A stretch of DNA of 64,000 nt from Methanolinea mesophila. GTDB lineage: Archaea > Halobacteriota > Methanomicrobia > Methanomicrobiales > Methanospirillaceae. How positions within the stretch are numbered: position 1 is the first letter of the stretch; every line of letters starts with the position of its first letter. This document shows positions 44,093-51,153 of this stretch, one piece after another. The position numbers were made by a program, and so were the translations under genes. Under the pieces are notes generated by a model that was not told the origin of the DNA, did not search any database, and was given only the letters and a program-made list of their open reading frames with translations. The DNA is taken from NCBI RefSeq assembly GCF_017873855.1, contig NZ_JAGGKR010000001.1:1679529-1743528 (forward strand). Reading direction: 5' to 3'.

Positions 44093-44707
44093 TTACCGCT
44101 CCAGCCGCGTCCGTATCTCGGCTATAACTTCCCGGGCCATTTTCTCTGCGTCCTGTTTCGCGGTGGGGTGAGAGAGGATTGCACCTTTCTCGTCCACCTT
44201 GTTTACCATCAGGGAGCGGATGTCCCGGTCCGGGATGTCCACCACGTGGAACATGCACTTAACCGTGGGGATCGCCCCGTCAAACACGTGGGCCCAGTCC
44301 TGGCCGGCGGTGGAGAGAAAGACCCCGAGCCGCTTTCCCTTGAGTTCCGGTTCGACGACCGGGAGCTTGAGCACGTACTTCCTCGAACGGAAGACCTGGA
44401 ACCGGTCGATCATGGCCTTGGTCTGCGCATTGATCCCCATGCAGAATATCGGCGCGGAGACGACCATCACGTTACATGCGGTGACCTTCGGCCCGAGCAC
44501 GTCCATCCCGTCCCTCTGCACGCACTTGTTCAGGATCTCGCACGCGTTGCAGCCCTTGCAGGGGTTGACATCCGCCTCGTCGAGGGCTATCTTCTCGATC
44601 AGGACGTCATCCTCGCTCCGCATCTCTTCCAGGACCCAGTCGAGCAGGGTCTCGGAGTTTCCATGCCGTCTCGGGCTGCCTGCGATTGCCAGGACCTTTA
44701 TAGGCAT
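44093..44707 (-). CDS. Isf-type iron-sulfur flavoprotein (paralog)
   Basis: A 204-residue paralog of the preceding protein: VLAIAGSPRRHGNSETLLDWVL, then CKGCNACEILNKC, the full four-cysteine cluster, and APIFCMGINAQTKAMIDR. It is the first gene of the pair, with the second starting 4 bases after its stop. Duplicated Isf genes are usual in methanogens and may serve different partners. A role in protection from oxygen or in ferredoxin-linked electron transfer is inferred from the family. A third relative is at 54487. Confidence 0.92.
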   Translation of the reverse strand: MPIKVLAIAGSPRRHGNSETLLDWVLEEMRSEDDVLIEKIALDEADVNPCKGCNACEILNKCVQRDGMDVLGPKVTACNVMVVSAPIFCMGINAQTKAMIDRFQVFRSRKYVLKLPVVEPELKGKRLGVFLSTAGQDWAHVFDGAIPTVKCMFHVVDIPDRDIRSLMVNKVDEKGAILSHPTAKQDAEKMAREVIAEIRTRLER

Positions 44708-45018
44708 GGATCAGCCATTGGCCTCCGGAAGATAAAAATGCCATGTGTCGTTTCTCCCGGCGGGCGGAATGTCACTCCTGAATTGTCGGAACCAGGGGAA
44801 ACAGATCATCCCCGGACTCCGGTCACGAAACATACCGGGGAGTTTGGGAAGCCCTGCAGAGGGTCCTGGACGAACCACGGGATTTTTCACCTTGAAAATT
44901 CCCCTCCCGGGTTTAAGAATGGAATTTAGTTGACCCTGCCATCCGGATAATTTTTATTTAGATAATTTTATCTTCATCGAACCCAAAATTCAGGATTAAT
45001 ATAATTTGGGGAAGATAT
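44708..45018. other. Divergent intergenic region before the DUF3821 gene
   Basis: 311 bases carrying the promoters of two opposite genes. AT-rich 44945-45000 contains the inverted repeat AGATAA-TT-TTATCT (44960-44973) and a GATAATTTT direct repeat, just upstream of ATG 45019. No gene seen. Confidence 0.45.
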
Positions 45019-47670
45019 ATGAAACTGATTTTACTCATCGCTTTTCTGGTGGCCCTTTTCTCGGGGACGGCGTCCGCTTCGGTCAATATCATCATGCAGG
45101 GTGACGACGTCTTCATCGGCGAACAGGACCTCGATATCACGGGCGCCACAGGGGGCTTTTCCCAGCTTGCATGGTTTGCGTCGGGAACGAATCCGAACGC
45201 CGATACTCCGAATTACGTCATCCCTGTGGGAGATTCCACTCACTTCTATATCGCGCCCTCCACCTTCGTAGGCAGGACGGGGATCTGGTACAGGTGGGAT
45301 ATCGCCAACCAGGGACCGGCGTTCAGTGTGAATGATCCCTATATTGTGCTCAAAGTATGGGACCAGGACCTGCAGAAGGACGTCTCCGGGAAAGCCGTCG
45401 CTCCGGGGGATTTTGTCAATTTCAGGATCGAAAGCAACTTCTATCTCGTAGCGAACAGGCCGGGGTACAACCCCTCCACCGACGGGGTGATCGATATAAA
45501 GGTCAGGACCGGGGACGGCGCGATCTACACGTCATTGCATCAGAACGCCACCTTCTCTCTTCCCCTCGGGAACATCAACCTGAATTCCCAGCCGTTCTAC
45601 TGGGTATCCCCCACTCCGCACGGGGGTGAGTATCCTTATTCCGGATGGAATACCGCGGCATCCACGACAGCCGGAGACCGGCTCTACCCGGCGGGAGTCT
45701 ATACCTGCTGGGCGGAATGCGACCTCAACCATATCATGGAGAATTATAAAGACCCCGGCGGTCATGACTACACCGGGAAAACATACTCGGCAACGACGAC
45801 CGTCTCAATTGCCCAGGATACGGTAAGGATCGAGACGAGCAAGGATACCGTGGTCCGGGGAAACCCTTTCTCGGTAACAATAACCGGCACACCAAACTCC
45901 AATTACTATCTCTGGGTCAAGGATACGGGTCAAATGACCGGACTTGCACATGATAGGCCCCCATTCATCACACAGGACCAGAGCAACGTCAACCAGAACC
46001 CCCCTGCAGGTAGTTACACAGCAATAGACATCGGTGCCTACGCGTACGAGGGGGGCAATGGAAGAACTATCGCCCAGGACGTACCCTCGAACTGGGACGG
46101 CGTGCCATCCGGAACCTACTACTATGCCTACATTCTGACGTCGGGCAGCGGCACCAGGACTATTTTGTGGCAGACATCTACCGATACCAGGGATCAGAAT
46201 TACACCATCAGGGTGGAGAGGCAGCTCACCTCCGGCGTCTTTATTAACGATTTTGCTAGTGTAATCATTGAAAAGGGAACCGTCACCATTGTCGCAGCCG
46301 GCGACCAGAACTTCTTCCTGGGACAGGAAGTTCGGCTTTCCGGTACCGACTCCGAGACTGACAACGTGTACCTGTTCATTACCGGCCCGAACCTCTCCTC
46401 CGCCGGCGGCAGGCTGACCGACCCCAGGACCTCGGTGGTCGATGGCATCGCTTCAACCTTTGATTCTGCCGACGTCCAGGAAGACAACACCTGGTGGTTC
46501 ACATGGCAGACCTCTAACCTGAACCTCGATGCCGGTACCTACACCGTATATGCTGTTGCAACCCCGAACAACCGGGATAACCTCGAAAATACCCAGTGGG
46601 GAAACGTCTCGCTCATCATCCGCAAACCATTCGTTGCCGCGGCAGTATCGAATCCGATTGTGGTGCCAGGCGAAGAATTTTCCATTTATGGAATCGCCGA
46701 AGGACAGCCCGCTCCGGGAGTCGCGGTCTGGATCTTCGGGGACGACTTCATGGACTACCAGACCGCAGGAGTAAGCCAGAACGCAAGTTTCTCTCACGAA
46801 ATAAGTGGACAGATCACCGCCACCATGTCGCCCGGGCAGTATTCCGTCGTGGTCCAGCACCCCATGTATAACGATGTGCTAGATGCGTACCCCAATCCGA
46901 TCCCGATCGACTATGAAGGGTACAATTACCCCCGGCACGGCCTTGTGCTCAGCACTTACCCAGCCCCGGACACGGTATGGATACCACTCCTGGGCCCGGG
47001 AAGCGTACAGGGCAGGAACGCTGCAGACGCGCTCACAAACCTTCTTGAAAGCCCGTATTTCGATGATACATATACACTGCTCCAGTTCACCGTGGTGCCC
47101 GGTGAAGAGATCGCTCCACTCCCCGTATATGTTTCCCCGGGGTGGAATCTTCTCTCTACACCCATAGCCCTCGATACTGACTACTCGAACCTCACTTCAA
47201 TCTTCCCGGAAGAATCGCTCGCCCATATCTCAGTTATTCTTACCTGGGACGGTTCCGGGTGGTCCATCCCCGGCCCGGACTACCGGCTCGAGCCGCTCTA
47301 TTGCCTGGTCGTAAAGAGCGATGCAACGGTGAACGGGTTCCTGACTCCGTCATCCGCGGTCACACCACCCCCTTCAAGGGTCCTTTCGCCGGGGATAAAC
47401 CTCATCGGGCCCGCCCCCGAGGGATACTTCCCCCTCCCCGGATATGTATGGTTCTCTCCGATGCCGGTTGAACAGGCACTCGCGAGCGTCAGCGAGGGTC
47501 CGGGAGGAATTTCCGGGTATACCATGGTCATAAGCCCGAACATGAACCAGCCTGGCTGGGTATACACGAAGGGGATGCCTTCTCAGGATGTCGTGCCGTT
47601 CCATGGCTACTGGGTGATCATGGACAACCCGGACACGTTGTACGGGTTTTCTACCACGCCGGTCGGATAG
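45019..47670 (+). CDS. DUF3821 surface-layer-like protein
   Basis: An 883-residue exported protein. A clear signal peptide (about residues 1-20, ending ASAS) leads into the DUF3821 domain, which opens VNIIMQGDDVFIGEQDLDITG and includes WYRWD and LKVWDQDL, as in envelope proteins of Methanomicrobiales. Several beta-sandwich repeats follow (about residues 270-620, with SVTITGTPN-, ITRPFVAA- and EFSIYGIAEGQ-type openings). The C-terminal part has two GWNLLSTPI/INLIGPA modules. There is no hydrophobic anchor at the end, so it may be held by other subunits. One of the largest proteins in the window. Confidence 0.88.
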   Translation: MKLILLIAFLVALFSGTASASVNIIMQGDDVFIGEQDLDITGATGGFSQLAWFASGTNPNADTPNYVIPVGDSTHFYIAPSTFVGRTGIWYRWDIANQGPAFSVNDPYIVLKVWDQDLQKDVSGKAVAPGDFVNFRIESNFYLVANRPGYNPSTDGVIDIKVRTGDGAIYTSLHQNATFSLPLGNINLNSQPFYWVSPTPHGGEYPYSGWNTAASTTAGDRLYPAGVYTCWAECDLNHIMENYKDPGGHDYTGKTYSATTTVSIAQDTVRIETSKDTVVRGNPFSVTITGTPNSNYYLWVKDTGQMTGLAHDRPPFITQDQSNVNQNPPAGSYTAIDIGAYAYEGGNGRTIAQDVPSNWDGVPSGTYYYAYILTSGSGTRTILWQTSTDTRDQNYTIRVERQLTSGVFINDFASVIIEKGTVTIVAAGDQNFFLGQEVRLSGTDSETDNVYLFITGPNLSSAGGRLTDPRTSVVDGIASTFDSADVQEDNTWWFTWQTSNLNLDAGTYTVYAVATPNNRDNLENTQWGNVSLIIRKPFVAAAVSNPIVVPGEEFSIYGIAEGQPAPGVAVWIFGDDFMDYQTAGVSQNASFSHEISGQITATMSPGQYSVVVQHPMYNDVLDAYPNPIPIDYEGYNYPRHGLVLSTYPAPDTVWIPLLGPGSVQGRNAADALTNLLESPYFDDTYTLLQFTVVPGEEIAPLPVYVSPGWNLLSTPIALDTDYSNLTSIFPEESLAHISVILTWDGSGWSIPGPDYRLEPLYCLVVKSDATVNGFLTPSSAVTPPPSRVLSPGINLIGPAPEGYFPLPGYVWFSPMPVEQALASVSEGPGGISGYTMVISPNMNQPGWVYTKGMPSQDVVPFHGYWVIMDNPDTLYGFSTTPVG

Positions 47671-47675
47671 GGCCC

Positions 47676-47681
47676 TTTTTT
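47676..47681 (+). terminator. T-tract after the DUF3821 gene
   Basis: T6 preceded by GGGCCC about 10 bases after the stop, suited to ending the transcript before convergent genes. Confidence 0.35.
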
Positions 47682-47711
47682 AATGCGGATTTGGATGGGG
47701 GGGACGTCCGT

Positions 47712-47876
47712 TCATTCCTCGTCCCATCCGCCGGAAAAGACGTACGACTGTCTTGATCGTTCGAGGAACCCCCCGCACTCCGGGCAGCGAAACGGCCCGG
47801 GCGGTGGCGCGCAGCATGAACACCCGGTATTGAGGTAGAATTCCCTCCCGCAGCCCGGACAATGCAGTCGTTCCAT
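47712..47876 (-). CDS. Small zinc-ribbon protein downstream of hgcB
   Basis: A 54-residue protein with three cysteine pairs: CPGC (residues 6-9), NTGCSCC near 18-22 and CPEC near 31-34. This fits a zinc ribbon or a metal-binding knuckle. ATG 47876 is used because the longer frame from 48050 lies within hgcB. It follows hgcB by 88 bases on the same strand, so it may share the hgc transcript. No known family beyond a zinc ribbon can be named. Cysteine content is 13 percent, high even for this locus. Confidence 0.65.
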   Translation of the reverse strand: MERLHCPGCGREFYLNTGCSCCAPPPGPFRCPECGGFLERSRQSYVFSGGWDEE

Positions 47877-47964
47877 TATGATCTTATCTGGTCCCGGGTG
47901 CAGTTGAACCCTTCGAAAAAAGTGCCTGGCCCGGTGAAATGAAGGTAGAAAAATGGAGGGGCAC

Positions 47965-48309
47965 TTAATTGCCCTCGCAGCAGGATGAGGGTTCTTCCTC
48001 TTCCCCGCCCCCGCAACAGGCCCCGTCATCGCCTCCGCACCCGCATTCACCGCTGTCCATGTCCTTTCCCCGAAGCGCGGCTGAGATCATGGCCCATGCA
48101 CATCCAACCCCGCTCTGTACCTCGATCGCCTGGACCGGGCAGTTCAATGCACAGGCCCCGCACTCCATGCAGTCCGGGGGGTGCCGGAGCACCGCACGCT
48201 CAGGCCCTTCGGAAAAGACCCCGTGGGGGCAGACCTGGGTGCACCGACGGCAGTTGATACAGCGCTCGGGATAATAACGGAGGGTGGTCTCGACATAAGA
48301 ATCAAACAT
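47965..48309 (-). CDS. hgcB: HgcB ferredoxin of mercury methylation
   Basis: The 114-residue 4Fe-4S ferredoxin that reduces the corrinoid of HgcA and may hand it Hg(II). The two clusters are C17-C20-C23-C27 and C47-C50-C53-C57. The conserved extra cysteine is C70 in QSGVGCAWAM, matching the essential Cys73 of Desulfovibrio. The C-terminal tail is unusually Gly/Cys/Glu-rich, with C89, C91 and vicinal pairs C98-C99 and C110-C111. Its ATG shares one base with the hgcA stop (TGATG), and GGAGTGATC lies just upstream. Confidence 0.95.
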   Translation of the reverse strand: MFDSYVETTLRYYPERCINCRRCTQVCPHGVFSEGPERAVLRHPPDCMECGACALNCPVQAIEVQSGVGCAWAMISAALRGKDMDSGECGCGGDDGACCGGGEEEEPSSCCEGN

Positions 48310-49376
48310 CAGATCACTCCCATGAGACGGCTTACCCCGAGGAGTATTCCGAAGAGCACTCCCGCCACCGCCATGCCCGTCATGGGCTTCACGTACCGGA
48401 AGATCTCCTTTTTCACCCCGGTCCTTGAGGTGAACGGTGTCGAACCGGTGAAGTTGAGGGCAAGATAGGCGGTCACCGCAGGGATGAGCAACAGGGGGGT
48501 GACCGCTGCGAGGAGACCCGCCCAACCCGGGAGGCCCGGTCCGGCGGCGTACCATGCGGCAAAAGGCAGGGAGACCACGAACCCCAGAATAAAGCCTTTC
48601 ATACTGAAATCACGCGTCGGGATGTACGGGAGCAGGAGGGGGAAGAGCACCGTGCCCGCAACCACCGCGGTGACAGCCGCAAGGGAACTAACCGGCCCCG
48701 CAAGGAAATAGAGAACGATAGCCACGACGATCGCCGGGAGGGCGACATGCACCAGCTCCACCGGAATCAGGACTGCCCTGTCGCGCACCGGGAAACGGAC
48801 CCGCCGCATCGCGGGGGTAGCGGTATGGGTCTTCAGGTACTCGGGGAGATCCTCTGCCCGAACCGGGCCGTATTCCACTGAAAAACCCGATCTGCGGATA
48901 ACTTCCGGCCAGGAGACCCCGGGTGCGCCGAGTTGGGGGAGGATGAGTTTCCTGTGCCGGACGATACCCGTGAGTCCGGTGTACTCGATCCTCTTCACCA
49001 GCTCGTCTGTGCCGAACGTCCCTTTGCCTGCGGCGCACCAGACGTTGATACCCTTCGTATCCAGGACGAGGATGTAACAGTCGAATCCTTCCAGCGCGGA
49101 ACGAAGCGCATCGAAGCTCAGCGTATAGTTCGCAGAAACAAAAACCGGCGAATCAGGTGTGGGTTCACCCAGCCGGTAGAGTCCCGGGTCCACCCGGTGC
49201 CCCATGCGGTCGACACCCCACCGGGCGTAGAAGTGGTCAAGCCGGTCGGCAAAGGTCAGCGTGCTGGTTGCAGAAAGGATCTCACGATGTCCGGTCTGTG
49301 TATCGAATCCGCAATTCGCGGTGTTTTGTCCGCCTCCACAACACCCGGTGTTTCCCGGGGCAGTCTCATCGGTCAA
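48309..49376 (-). CDS. hgcA: HgcA corrinoid methyltransferase of mercury methylation
   Basis: A membrane corrinoid protein that methylates Hg(II) to methylmercury. The cap-helix signature N111-V-W-C114-A-A-G-K118 is intact, and C114 is the lower axial cobalt ligand proposed for this family. The corrinoid domain covers about residues 75-190. Five hydrophobic segments follow (about 203-227, 230-251, 259-279, 283-308, 333-350), including the family motif ALNFTGSTPFTSRTGVKKE. The N-terminal tail has GCCGGG and NCG, extra cysteines. The start is TTG 49376 with GGAGG 6 bases upstream, overlapping the hgcC stop (TTGA); no other in-frame start nearby. Confidence 0.96.
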   Translation of the reverse strand: MTDETAPGNTGCCGGGQNTANCGFDTQTGHREILSATSTLTFADRLDHFYARWGVDRMGHRVDPGLYRLGEPTPDSPVFVSANYTLSFDALRSALEGFDCYILVLDTKGINVWCAAGKGTFGTDELVKRIEYTGLTGIVRHRKLILPQLGAPGVSWPEVIRRSGFSVEYGPVRAEDLPEYLKTHTATPAMRRVRFPVRDRAVLIPVELVHVALPAIVVAIVLYFLAGPVSSLAAVTAVVAGTVLFPLLLPYIPTRDFSMKGFILGFVVSLPFAAWYAAGPGLPGWAGLLAAVTPLLLIPAVTAYLALNFTGSTPFTSRTGVKKEIFRYVKPMTGMAVAGVLFGILLGVSRLMGVI

Positions 49377-49693
49377 TCCCTGCCTCCTGCCTCCGTTCCC
49401 TGCATCAGGGGATCGAGCACCCCCTTTATCATATCGCTGAGATTATCGGATTTTAACAGTGCGAGACAGCATATCCGGCCGTCCCTCTCCCAGCTGATAA
49501 GGGCCAGTTTGTCGCCCGTCCGTATCCCGGCTCTCTCCCGTACGTCTTTTGGGAGCACCATCTGGCCGCGGTCGTCAACACTTAAGACCGCTTCGACCTG
49601 ACACCCCCGGTTTTGCCCGCACCCGCACCCACCGTCGGGATCGGGAACTTCATTCTCCAGGTTCTTCCCCGTCATGCTCATGATTACTCTCAA
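49373..49693 (-). CDS. hgcC: AbrB/SpoVT-type HgcAB-associated protein (HgcC-like)
   Basis: A 106-residue protein with a swapped-hairpin AbrB DNA-binding domain (VEAVLSVDDRGQMVLPKDVRERAGIRTGD, residues about 33-61, quoted in parts). The N-terminal region has a Gly/Cys cluster, GGCGCGQNRGC, that could bind a metal. It is first in the operon and resembles the HgcC proteins often encoded next to hgcAB. It could sense Hg or regulate the operon. The TTG at 49693 has GGAG 5 bases upstream; ATG 49681 and 49675 are alternatives if the mRNA is leaderless. Confidence 0.88.
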   Translation of the reverse strand: MRVIMSMTGKNLENEVPDPDGGCGCGQNRGCQVEAVLSVDDRGQMVLPKDVRERAGIRTGDKLALISWERDGRICCLALLKSDNLSDMIKGVLDPLMQGTEAGGRD

Positions 49694-49716
49694 TAGTACT
49701 CCTTCATAGTATTTAT

Positions 49717-49740
49717 ATTATTCAGAATTATCAGAATAAT
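49717..49740 (-). promoter_or_regulatory. Inverted repeat at the hgcCAB promoter
   Basis: ATTATTC (49717-49723) and GAATAAT (49734-49740) are 7-base arms around 10 bases, overlapping one candidate TATA box. Read on the minus strand the same segment is a direct repeat of ATTCTGA. A binding site for HgcC or another regulator is plausible. Confidence 0.4.
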
Positions 49741-49875
49741 CAAAATATTATGACAAATGATATGGTATAGGACACAGGAACCATGAGGCTGGGAACGCAC
49801 CGCGACGATCACATCCCCCGAGTGCGGTGTGCAGGATTCGGCTCATTGCCGTAAAAGTAAAATAAATATTACTAA

Positions 49876-49895
49876 ATGTAAGTAATTACTTACAT
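49876..49895. promoter_or_regulatory. Perfect 20-base palindrome between hgcC and DUF2178
   Basis: The arms ATGTAAGTAA and TTACTTACAT meet with no spacer. It lies 183 bases from hgcC and 156 bases from the DUF2178 start. The half-site GTAAG also occurs in the repeat at 50032, so the divergent HTH regulator may bind both. Confidence 0.5.
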
Positions 49896-50031
49896 ATACA
49901 TCGCGGGCCGGTAATGTACCGATACTTCATGCATTATATCGCAGGACATTCTTTACCAGAACGCCACGAAGGGCCGGGATGCCGGGGCGTGACAGAAAAA
50001 AGTTTAACGTATATTACCAAATGTCAATTAT

Positions 50032-50043
50032 CTTACACGTAAG
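50032..50043 (+). promoter_or_regulatory. Inverted repeat just before the DUF2178 gene
   Basis: CTTAC-AC-GTAAG lies 8 bases before ATG 50052, overlapping the Shine-Dalgarno AAGGAG. It shares half-sites with the 20-base palindrome at 49876. Together they suggest autoregulation of the DUF2178/HTH pair. Confidence 0.45.
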
Positions 50044-50051
50044 GAGTTTGG

Positions 50052-50501
50052 ATGAAAAGAACATCTTTCTATATTCTTGCCGGGATTATCGGGCTGCTCG
50101 AGGTAGGAGCCTTCTGGCTCTCGGTCGATCTGCACAGCCCGCTGCTGATAATCCTCGCCTTCATCGGGGGAGTCATGCTCCTCTATGTGGCCCGGCGGAA
50201 GATCCACGATGTAAAAGAGGATGAAAGGGCGGTCCTGATCAACGAAAAAGCGGCAGTTCGCACGTTCCAGGTGTTCTGGGTGGTGTTTTTTGCGATCAGT
50301 CTGGGGGATGTGGTGCTGGGTCTCGGAGCGCCCGGGTTTCCGCGGCCGCCCCGGCCTCCCGACGAAGGTCTGGTCCCGCTCGGGCATATCGGCATCGTGC
50401 AGTTGCTGGTGCTGTTCCTGATGATAATCCTCTATGTGGGATTCAGGTTCTATTACGCACGGCAATACGGGGAGTGGGAGACCGATGAAGAACAGGATTA
50501 A
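50052..50501 (+). CDS. DUF2178 membrane protein
   Basis: A 149-residue protein with four hydrophobic segments (about residues 5-25, 30-47, 72-90, 112-132). The central cytoplasmic loop DVKEDERAVLINEKAA is the DUF2178 hallmark (EDER...EKAA). Members are commonly cotranscribed with a small HTH regulator, as here, where the next gene overlaps by 17 bases. AAGGAG lies 5 bases before the ATG. The function is unknown; a role in sensing or exporting a signal is only an inference. Confidence 0.87.
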   Translation: MKRTSFYILAGIIGLLEVGAFWLSVDLHSPLLIILAFIGGVMLLYVARRKIHDVKEDERAVLINEKAAVRTFQVFWVVFFAISLGDVVLGLGAPGFPRPPRPPDEGLVPLGHIGIVQLLVLFLMIILYVGFRFYYARQYGEWETDEEQD

Positions 50502-50673
50502 GGTCTACCGGGCGATGCACGACCTCACCCAGGAGGCGCTCGCCAATGAGCTGGGTGTCACCCGGCAGACCATCCTCGCCATCGAGAAGGGGAAGTACGA
50601 TCCCTCGCTCGACCTGGCGTTCAAGATCGCCCGGTATTTCGGGGTAACTATCGAGGACGTTTTTACTCCTTAA
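50485..50673 (+). CDS. Small HTH transcriptional regulator (Xre/Cro type)
   Basis: A 62-residue protein with one helix-turn-helix: RIKVYRAMHDLTQEALANELGVTRQTILAIEKGKYDPSLDLAFKIARYFG (quoted in parts), then DVFTP. It matches the YgzD-like regulators paired with DUF2178 membrane proteins. ATG 50485 lies inside the end of the DUF2178 gene, so the two are translationally coupled. The palindromes in the upstream region are candidate binding sites. Divergent from hgcCAB, so it could also control mercury methylation, but this is unproven. Confidence 0.9.
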   Translation: MKNRIKVYRAMHDLTQEALANELGVTRQTILAIEKGKYDPSLDLAFKIARYFGVTIEDVFTP

Positions 50674-51153
50674 TCATGAACACGTGCTATTTTTCCAATA
50701 GCTCCGGAATGCCAATATTTTTCCTGCCCCCCTGGTTCCTTAGGATCCACTGTGATCTGCCAGAAATATCCTGATAATCTCCGGGGAATGTCCTCACTGC
50801 GGTCTAACCACACGGGATGTCGGCACCCCGATTCGCCGCGAACAGGCGGTCGTTATTATTTTCCGGAATATCGTATGCGCCACAACACGAACTGCACTAT
50901 TCCTGTCTGATTACGTGAGATCGCCGTTTATCCCGGTATCTGCCATGAAAAGGGTCCCGGACAGGACTCACCGTTTTTCTGCCGGGGAAATCGATCCGGA
51001 TTCCCTCCGTCCACACCAAAAAGTAGCCGTAAAAATTCTTATTTTTCGAATAAACGGCAGTTTTCTGCCGCCAGGGGAAGGAGAGCAATTCGATTAGACA
51101 TATATACCGTCCCTGATAAACCCCTTACCAATGGCGTCCCGGGATGAAAGTTC
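50674..51153. other. Intergenic region before the response-regulator gene
   Basis: 480 bases without a supported gene. A perfect hairpin, CGGCAG-TTTT-CTGCCG (51055-51070), and a TATATA element (51101-51106) precede the gene that starts at 51154. Short frames at 50897-51097 lack homology and are not called. Confidence 0.45.
51055..51070 (+). promoter_or_regulatory. Hairpin upstream of the response-regulator gene
   Basis: Six-base perfect stem with a TTTT loop, about 30 bases before a TATA box. It may be an operator or a terminator remnant; no T tract follows. Confidence 0.3.

Larger units (their letters stand above)
49694..50051. other. Divergent regulatory region between hgcC and the DUF2178/HTH pair
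   Basis: 358 AT-rich bases holding the divergent promoters. Three inverted repeats are annotated separately. Minus-strand TATA candidates are ATATAAAT (49711-49718) and AATATTTT (49745-49752). No gene seen. Confidence 0.6.
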
